Part shown: piece by piece, positions 52,701-64,000 of the stretch
Numbering within the stretch: position 1 is the stretch's first letter
Layout of the letters: every line of letters begins with the position of its first letter
Assembly: GCA_030141605.1 (NCBI GenBank)
Contig: JAQGDQ010000056.1
Coordinates: 558,001-622,000, forward strand
Source: Tubiluchus corallicola
Taxonomy: Eukaryota; Priapulida; Priapulimorpha; Priapulimorphida; Tubiluchidae
Length of the DNA: 64,000 nucleotides
Direction: 5' to 3'
Notes under the pieces: model-generated
What the model saw: only the letters and a program-made list of their open reading frames with translations
Told to the model about the DNA's origin: nothing
Databases searched by the model: none
Made by a program: the position numbers and the translations under genes

Positions 52701-55700
52701 TGAGACAGCAGTTACTGTACATGAGCTCATTCTCGTCACTAACGCGTGAAACTAGCACCGGCTTCTCGGCTTCTCATTTAATTTTCATTATCATTATAAA
52801 AGTTGTCGGTGAAAGGAAATACGAGAATGGCAGAAAGTGCTTGGTTTATTGATTGAACTGCTAGTAGCTTCCTGTCAACAACTGAACAACATGCTGTTCA
52901 CATGTAATAGTCAGCAGAATTAACGTTGCTGAGGCTATTTTGCTTGGTATATGCACTTGTTTGTTTGCTTTTGTGTTTGTTTGTCTGTCTGTCCAGAGTA
53001 GTATCTAGCTGATGCCATTAAATTTGGCGAGGCTGTTTAAGTTTAGGTTCTCTGTTTTTTATAGGAGCTCGGGCGCAATGCTTTAGGTCAAGGTCAAGGC
53101 CACGGGCTACTCAGGTTAGCAGTGACTGTCATTGTATATTAATTTTAGCGTTACTCAACCTGGCATGAAAGTGTAACAAAGCGCTGAAAGTCAAAGATCA
53201 AGACAGACAACGGCAAACAGAAACGGCTAAGGTTAATACATGTACAGTACCTAAGCACAGTTTCCTTAGTTACTTGAGGGTGTTCTCCATTTTTAGCGCT
53301 TTGTCTTACTTTCTTCCGGGTAGAATATCGCTAAAATGAATATACAATGACAGTCACTGCTGGCATGAGTGTACTGTGACCTTGACCTTGACAATGCTAA
53401 TACCCGCAAACGAACTTAATGAACCTGTTCAGTTTACTCTTTTGCTGCTGGATTCGAATATAGAGATTAAAGCTGAAAGGTTAAGAGGATGAACTCATAG
53501 TAAAGTTGGGAATGTGTGATACTGATCCTTTTAATCCTGATAAAGAAAGCTTGCGACTCTTCATTCTGACAGGAATATGGGAATGAAAAGTGAGTGGAGG
53601 TTATAGCAAATTTGAACTAGTAGTGATTGTTTACCTTTTTACTGACGGCTATATTTCTAGTTAATAATTGTGACCGGATGTGTATATAAACATGAACGCA
53701 AGTAGCAGGTACTTCGAGGAATTGAATGGCAAACGTCTCTAGCCTAAGGCGCATATACATCCCTTTTCTCACAGTCGCACAGTAGCCCTAGTCGTACAGT
53801 AGCTATGATAATACTATGCTGGGTGACGAATGTACCATACAGCGCTAATATATTAATATGCTAGTGCTGATCAAATTTTAGAAGTTCACCTAGATTAGGC
53901 TACTTGTGATTGCTGCATCATGCAGCTTGCTTAAACGGGGAATTATTTTTTTTTAGAAAATCGAATGTCACGCGCCATTTTATAGCTTAGTTACTGTATA
54001 GACTACATTCAGATGTTCGATGTTAATCCAGAGTTCTTATCAACTTATTGGACTGTCAGATTTTTGTAATCCTGACAAATGAGTTAGGCGTTTGTGCTTA
54101 TCTTTATGTAAACATCAACAGGAGAATGATAGTGTGCAATCCCCAAGTTTTATAACTTCTATGCAAAAGAAGCTTAATGTACTTATCTCCTTAAATAAGC
54201 ACAAGTTGATATTTATCTCGTTCCTGCAATGTAAGATTTTTTTTACAAAACTACAGTATGCCTTGGTGACAGGTAATAAAATCACAGGAAAATGTCACGG
54301 AAATGTCACAATATTGGCTAGGACGGCCTTAAACCCAGGTAAAAAAGTTACAGGTAAAAACAGCCACAGATGAAAATGTGACAGAAAAAAGTCACAGGAA
54401 AAAAGTTGTAGGAAAAAGTCACAATTAATTTTTGCTAAGGTTAAGGTCAGGGCTGTTTCTTTTTTTCTGTGACTTTTTTTATCTGGATTCTATGTCGTCC
54501 AGGGCCACAACACTGGCTCAGCATAAATTAATTTGGAAGCCGATTTTTGTAAATGACGGTTACGCGTACTTTGAGAAAGTGTGGAACTATGATTTTATAT
54601 AAGTTTCGGCAACTGATATTACGATCGCTTTCTGTGTAGTAATCAGTAATATAATGTGGTTGTTTAAATTTATTTCCCTGCTCTGCGTCTTGGATCTGCT
54701 TTTCTTTACTGAATGACGATTACACACAAGAATTGCAGCTGTAATGAGATTTCTGTGTAACTATAGATTTTGATTTGCATGTTTTACTAAAGAGAGGTTT
54801 TCAAATGACTGTTACTACGTACATGATCAATTTATTTCAGGGCCTGATTCATTATTATCTTGGCAACAACAGCATGGCGGAGAAAGTTTTACGCGATGCG
54901 GTGAAAATTGATCCGACCTCCCACGAATCTTGGTGTGTTTCCTGCTTTCTTAGAATTAATTACATTGTATTAATTAGTGATGTTGTTAAGGCACACCTGC
55001 TTACTACTGCAGCCAGTAATACGTTAGCCACATAAAAGTGATAGCATGAAACAACAGCATTTTGAAAACAAGTTGTATACACAGTGACTAATTAATTTTT
55101 TTGTAAATATGTAATAAATAATAATTAACCGGATAGTAAAGATGTATAAATGAAATGAGCAGTTATGGCAACATCGTCTTACTTTTGCCCTGTGACAGGA
55201 CATTGAACATTATTATGTTTATGAAATTTTGTTTCCCTTGCCTGTTGTGTAACCCACTGCGCGATATTAAACTATTGCGTTCCACGTAAACATTTTATCA
55301 GTTAGGTGTGAGCCATAAGGAATGCTTACTGCAGTACCGCATTGCAGTGCTTGTGCAGTAGACACTAGTATTACATTATAATAATTTCCTTTGGGGGCGT
55401 GTTTTAGTGTTTGTTTTACAGTCATGCAATTTTAATCACTAACGGAGATTCATAGAGTGTAACCATAATTTCCTTTTGCAAGTGCTAACGAACTCATTAT
55501 TGATTAAGCATTATTCCTTTTAATGTTGCTTGTATTTTCCTTTTTATTTACATGAAAAGCAGTCAATAAAGAAAAGAAATTTAGATGGTGTTAAACAGTT
55601 GTTGGAAGACTTTTCATTACATGTAGTTGATACATAATTGTAATGACTGCAAAACAGTGAGCAATGAAAAAATGATCTGAGAGCATGCGACTTAGCATGA

Positions 55701-55891
55701 TCTGTCACTGTGGTAAATAAATGACGGCTATGAATGTACGTAACTTTTACTTTTACAGGTTTAGAATGGGGAAAGTTTTAGAAGCAAAGGGAGACAGTGA
55801 GGATGCTAGTGAATGCCTTTTTACTGCCATTGAGTTGGAAGCTACATGTCCGGTGTTACCATTTACAACCATTCCTCGCTTTGTACTGTGA
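30261..55891 (+). CDS. TTC7: Tetratricopeptide repeat protein 7 (PI4-kinase complex scaffold)
   Basis: 21 coding exons, 2517 nt, 838 residues, close to vertebrate TTC7A/B (about 840-860). All junctions are GT-AG and phase-consistent. TTC7 holds PI4KIIIalpha at the plasma membrane together with EFR3 and FAM126, supplying PI4P. The start is ATG at 30261 (MASKPTKSLLKLETDVDKNR). Family landmarks include GEAQLEQYLEEF near residue 50, ATQSIRQCLATQLAEVLLRG near 255-272, the acidic-hydrophobic EEEILLLLLISEAT near 325-337, TPR helices through the C-terminal half, and the end PVLPFTTIPRFVL. One gene matches the pre-duplication state of vertebrate TTC7A/B. The largest intron, 7.1 kb, lies between exons 19 and 20. 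Transposon insertions are confined to introns. Confidence 0.95.
30690..30931 (+). pseudogene. LINE open-frame C-terminal end in TTC7 intron 1
   Basis: The frame from about 30734 contains HNGTKLWNNLPSELKSCTVL, then KNLKKILVNKYSL before a stop. The G-x-K-LWN-x-LP-x-x-LK word is a hallmark of the C-terminus of CR1/L2/Jockey-type non-LTR reverse transcriptase proteins. A 5'-truncated copy, same strand as TTC7. Confidence 0.6.
32608..32706. repeat. 53-bp-period tandem duplication just upstream of TTC7 exon 2
   Basis: Two copies starting CCATAATAxGTAAACC and ending TTCTTCCATAAAG, at 32608-32653 and 32661-32706. The second ends about 90 bases before the exon 2 acceptor. Confidence 0.8.
34374..34505. 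repeat. Short tandem repeat in TTC7 intron 3
   Basis: About four copies of a unit of 25-40 bp built on TGTAATGTTTAATTTGATAG with variable AGATGTAAA spacers. Confidence 0.7.
38278..41141 (+). CDS. TTC7: TTC7 exons 8-13 (central part)
   Basis: Exons 38278-38341, 39263-39400, 39544-39627, 40089-40193, 40430-40602 and 41069-41141, residues about 316-528. They include the conserved LLLLLISEAT helix, QMLCDTFERALKFSLEEFHI (exons 9-10) and TPR units with central alanines such as ADALVPLYAAKLCLQHLHK. Introns 8 through 11 are phase 0. Confidence 0.92.
41701..42395. mobile_element. hAT-family element with perfect target-site duplication
   Basis: The left end CAGTGATTTTCAACC and the right end, reverse-complemented CAGTGTTTTTCAACC, match the hAT/Charlie terminal pattern. 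Exact 8-bp direct repeats ATTTATAG flank it (41693-41700 and 42396-42403). At 695 bp with no transposase frame it is non-autonomous. It sits in TTC7 intron 13. Inside, a short tandem CATTCTGACTGATGCGTCA duplication lies near 41780-41815. Confidence 0.88.
42939..55891 (+). CDS. TTC7: TTC7 exons 14-21 (C-terminal TPR region)
   Basis: Exons 42939-43099, 43423-43539, 44113-44198, 45122-45262, 45715-45812, 47629-47733, 54841-54932 and 55759-55891, residues about 529-838. Exon 14 is a clear TPR (ALDINSEHIHSLHLLALLLS). The last three exons encode two further TPRs (FYKHATAINPYY, VLRDAVKIDPTSHESW, MGKVLEAKGDSEDASECLF). TGA stop at 55889-55891. Confidence 0.93.
44955..45030 (-). repeat. tRNA-derived SINE head in TTC7 intron 16
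   Basis: On the minus strand, GAGCTATCTGTAGAGCACTA (A-box region), then B box GAGTTCAAATCC about 35 bases on, as in tRNA-derived SINEs. The reverse orientation relative to TTC7 is evident. Confidence 0.5.
45960..46520. mobile_element. Foldback (MITE-like) element in TTC7 intron 18
   Basis: Arms of about 120 bp are inverted copies: left 45960-46090 and right 46385-46520. Shared words include TAGAAATATA, CTGTTAATTA/CTTGTTAATTA, ATCATGTAATTCAC and AAAATTTTxGCACTCAC. The divergence suggests age. No target duplication was confirmed. Confidence 0.6.
48054..48389. mobile_element. Small hAT-like MITE in TTC7 intron 19
   Basis: Starts CAGAGGTCTCCAAA and ends (reverse complement) CAGGAGCCCCAAA. The flanking 8-mers GTCTATAT (48046-48053) and GTTTATAT (48390-48397) match at seven of eight positions. 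Confidence 0.65.
49035..49390. repeat. Degenerate minisatellite, period about 39 bp
   Basis: About ten T-rich units, each with a TGGAAGTTTT-like word (near 49040, 49102, 49183, 49223, 49303 and 49379, with weaker ones between) followed by TTTAGATT and a CTTAA-type end. Spacing is 30-43 bp. Confidence 0.6.
51100..51900 (-). pseudogene. Unidentified decayed coding-like sequence in TTC7 intron 19
   Basis: Minus-strand frames stay open for long stretches with protein-like composition: 51532-51293 (CEFCEEVRHNYEKTKVTKLL...), continuing past a stop to about 51190 (MQVCKINAEGKRHVEMPWK), and 51898-51641 (YNDLDYIRFQPTKCLRLCNP...). I do not recognise the family. A transposon-derived gene fragment is the likeliest reading; chance frames cannot be excluded. 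Confidence 0.3.
53083..53392. mobile_element. Foldback element with GGTCAAGGTCAAGG ends
   Basis: The left arm (53083-53187) and right arm (53295-53392) are inverted copies sharing GGTCAAGGTCAAGG, GCAGTGACTGTCATTGTATA, ATTTTAGCG and ACAAAGCGCT. A 7-bp direct repeat CAATGCT flanks it (53076-53082 and 53392-53398), consistent with a target duplication. It is in TTC7 intron 19. Confidence 0.7.
54265..54480. repeat. GTCACAGGAAAAA repeat cluster with inverted copy
   Basis: The word TCACAGGAAAA or a close variant recurs at least five times (54280-54425). An inverted copy (CTGTGACTTTTTT) follows at about 54467, so the stretch could fold. It lies 360 bases before TTC7 exon 20. Confidence 0.6.
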
Positions 55892-56783
55892 TATATTTCT
55901 TGACAGTCAAGGCTTTTTTGTTGAATTATGACTTCATTATAGCTACACGTCCTGCAGTCATTTAGTTCAGTTACCACTCTTTTTCTTTTAATGTGTTCCC
56001 TCTGAAAAATGGCAATTCGATAATAATGTGGTCCAAGTCTAACGTGTCTTTCAAGTAGAGTATTCATATTTGGTACAGGCATTGTGGTTAGTCAGCGTGG
56101 ACCAGGATCCTAGAACCGGTGCACCCCTTAGAACACAATTATGCACCTCCTTGTTTAAAGTACGCTAATTTTAGTTAGTTCACCAATAATATTAGTAGAT
56201 GGTGACACTAGAGGAGGGCTAGTAATGCCAAAGTATTATGTACAACACAGTCACATATAGGTTAGAAAGAGAGTTCTGGCAGTTAGGCCTCAATTTTGAC
56301 ATGCTTGTAATTATACATGTGTGTAGCTTGATACTTTAGCAATTAACAATAGCTTTGCTATATTTATTATTAATAATATTATGTGAAATAAGTTTATTGT
56401 AAGTTATTAAGGTTTTGTTAAATATATACATGTAGTTTAAATTAAATTTAGAGTTTCTAGTTGTTTCCATTATTGTAGATATTTAGTTGTACATATGTAT
56501 AATTGGACAAAGGTGTTCTGCATGTCAGTTAAATGAACTGCACAGACAGAATTAGGATGTCATCAGCAGCCTAGAAGTATAAATTTATTGATGGCTATTT
56601 TATTTGTACCTTTTATGTTTGTATTATTAGTTTTATGATAATTGTGAATAATGCACAATATGTAATAAAATTATTAAAACATACCATAGAAACAAAGTTA
56701 TACTGGTTGTAATTGTCAATGCATTTCACAAAAAAATGAACATCAACATTTTGCTAAAAGTTGTACAGCTGTATGTGAATAAA
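55892..56783 (+). terminator. TTC7: TTC7 3' UTR with candidate poly(A) signals
   Basis: No coding sequence. AATAAA occurs at 56664-56669 and 56778-56783; either gives a 3' UTR of about 0.8-0.9 kb. The convergent calmodulin 3' UTR starts from the other side. Confidence 0.45.
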
Positions 56784-58474
56784 ACCTTTTTGTATTTTAG
56801 AATTCACCAAACATTGATATAGCATTGTAGCATACATCGATCGTTTAGACAGACATCTTGGCCAGAAGACAAATCATGATATTTATCAATTTTTATAATT
56901 TCTGTTTAGTCTTGGCAGCCTGTTTATCTGTTTAGTCTGTTTATTCGTGTATAATTATTTTTTTGACAGGTGGCATTACTTTAAAGTGTAAAATATACTA
57001 ATTTTGTGTTACAGCACATACACACCAATCTTGTTTAATTTGTTTGTATATTTGATTTACATCTTGCCATGTGGTGGGCATGATTGTGCAACCAATATAG
57101 TGGTAAACCCTATGTATCACACCAATCACAAAACAACGAAAACTAAATTTGGAGAATAAAAAGGTTTTAATTCACAAATTTGATAATAGTACGTACAGAG
57201 TTTCAATTGTAACAGAGACTATCGATTCAAAACTGATGAAAAACTTCAGCTGGATGCATTTAGAATATTAATTCATAAAATTTTCACAAATGTACAAGTA
57301 ACAGAATGGAATGACGTGCTCTGTGTGCATACAAATGCAAATATAATAGAGTAGTTTTTTAGGAAAAATTGATAAAGTGATATACTAAAGTGAGTTACAG
57401 AAAAGCTTGGTGGTGCAAGTCTAACATAGATTATTTTGAAGAAAGCAGAGAACACTATAAAAAACAACCATTAGGTTTCTCATAGATGATTATAATTATA
57501 TACATAGTCAATATTGTCACAGATTCAGGCAGCCCAAGAAAGAAAACATTAGGGCCATGATCACACACATGGTAAAAAACAATGGGTTAACCAAAATATG
57601 CAAAAAATTGTTTCATATATGCAGTATCTGAAGACAGTACCACAGAAGCATACAAACAAGACATGAAACATTCTAGAAAGATGGTTTTAAGCAGCAAGAA
57701 ACTTAACTCACAAAAAAACAAATGCAAAAATAACAGTTTTATTACTGCAAAAAATTTATAGTTTCTACGATACTCCATACTAATAACTGAAGAAATAACT
57801 ATCACATGAATTCATGCAAGCAATGTGTAGATCAAGTATCGATTTTGCAGTAACATGGAATAACCAGCAACATGCCAAACACAAGAAAGCAAACATACAA
57901 AAACTTCCAAACTAGTTGCTGGAAAATGAAAACAGATTCAGCCACAGTGCCCTTTCTACCAACGAAAGGTAACTTTCCAGTATTTACAGCTTGCTATCCT
58001 ATTACCCATATTAAATATAATTAATCACTCCTTAAGATTACTAAGTGACAAAAAACAAGGCAGAGATGTTTACACCAGAGACACACTTCTAATATCTAAT
58101 AATATATCATACAAAAATGTACACGTAAGGAAAGAATAACCAGCTAATGTTTATGCCCCCGTAAGTAATTACACCATCATGCCTAAGCACAGTGATTTGT
58201 ATATACCCCAAACAAAACATAACAAAGATTACAAACATAATAGAGTAACATCCAATACGATTAAGAAAATAAACAATTGTATGTTGGATTTTGAGTTTCG
58301 GCACACCAACATAGATCAGTTACATTGAAGACAAACGGCATAAATAAACAACAAAATGATCAACTTTAAATCCTCTACAGCAGGGTCCAAGAATAATCCA
58401 GATGATTAGAAATGTGCTTGGGTAGTACATGACATACCATATTCACAGTGGAAACAAAATGTAGTCAGTCAGTT
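56784..58474 (-). other. Probable calmodulin 3' UTR and intergenic gap
   Basis: The minus strand after the calmodulin stop is T-rich and non-coding. An AATAAA lies at 57743-57738. The distance between the two convergent genes is therefore only about 1 kb or less. Confidence 0.4.
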
Positions 58475-63028
<4,554 letters not shown>

Positions 63029-64000
63029 CTGAAAGATAATAAACAAGGATATTATATAGCTACTATGTAACATACAGTTAATAACTTTTAAAGAGAAACT
63101 AATTTATTGTTTGTACAACTCTAGGTAAGTTTGAGTACAAGACTACAAGTAGTAATTTCAGTAACAATACAATTACACTGTACCCATTGCTCACTAACTC
63201 GCTATTAATTTGGTCCTCTTAAAATGGTCCTGTCACAGCTTATGAAGATTATTTAACATAAAAACATCTTTATTCTTACAGTACATTTTCATAAACATGT
63301 TAAAATATATAGTTCAGCATAATGGACAGTGACTATGTAGTATGTTACAGGCAAAGTGCGAAAGAGGGCATTCTATGAAATGCCCAGACATTTTAATGAG
63401 TACCAAAACAAACCAGGTATAATGGCTAAAATGATTTCTTCTACACTTTTCCTATGCACTATAAAGCAAAAGTTTTATTACGCAAAGTATGTAAATCTTT
63501 TGTTTTGGATATACTCTGTTCATGAGCATTTTATAATTAAAACGTTGCATAAATTTTAGATAAAGTAAAGGATAACAGAATGATCAACTGTCTTGAGGAA
63601 ATTTTTCTCTAGTGTATTATATAATGCCAATTTTGTTCTAGAGAATGAGCGAAATAAGCAGCACTGCCAAATGAAATTCGACTAGGTCTACATCACTAAT
63701 TAGTACACACGCCTTGTTATACAGCTGCAGACTTGCAGTAGCAAATGCTTAGTGTAAATGTCTGGACATAAACACACAACAAATAATCATAAAACTGAAA
63801 TACTAAATCATTTTTACATACAAATATTTATTCTACTATACGAAATAACTAAGTTTAACATGCCGGCGGAAGCGGTATTTCCTTTGGCGGCAACGAACCA
63901 CGTAATGTTATGTTCAACAGAATGAAGTGAAATTAGCTAAATTAAAGTTATTGTTAATTATGACGAAATAAACAATCTAATCTTTGGTAGGGAGTACAAT
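63029..64000 (-). other. Calmodulin first intron (partial)
   Basis: No exon recognised. By phase this is intron 1 of calmodulin, running off the right edge. A GC-richer patch lies at 63860-63900 (GCCGGCGGAAGCGG). Confidence 0.6.

Overview
The window is animal nuclear DNA: AT-rich by eye, with long spliceosomal introns (GT-AG), transposon remnants in introns and intergenic DNA, and four genes rebuilt exon by exon with matching reading-frame phase at every junction. Calmodulin ends in EEFVTMMTSK, the form I know from arthropods and molluscs. Together with the antistasin, Kunitz, WAP and thyroglobulin-1 modules this suggests a protostome, perhaps a lophotrochozoan; the species cannot be read from the sequence.

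Layout. (1) 863-14581, minus: a 17-exon gene for a secreted mosaic protease-inhibitor-like protein of about 967 residues. Its order is signal peptide, WAP, thyroglobulin-1, antistasin-type, four small Cys-rich repeats, a run of antistasin-type modules, two Kunitz, WAP, thyroglobulin-1. I do not recognise it as a named gene; it is the most novel item here. (2) About 14.6-26.3 kb: gene-poor, with decayed transposons (hAT transposase, non-LTR reverse transcriptase, an inverted pair of Penelope-like fragments) and a dispersed repeat also present in an intron of gene 1. (3) 26342-28364, minus: RPS27A, ubiquitin fused to ribosomal protein eS31, complete at 156 residues. (4) 30261-55891, plus: TTC7, 21 coding exons, 838 residues, complete, head-to-head with RPS27A across a probable shared promoter region. 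Its introns hold several hAT and foldback elements. (5) 58475-63028, minus: calmodulin, complete except for the start-codon exon, which lies beyond the right edge. TTC7 and calmodulin converge tail to tail.

The three housekeeping genes have unrelated jobs: RPS27A supplies ubiquitin and a 40S protein, TTC7 scaffolds the plasma-membrane PI4-kinase, and calmodulin senses calcium. Nothing suggests a functional cluster. The inhibitor gene is the accessory, fast-evolving part, built of same-phase exon modules.
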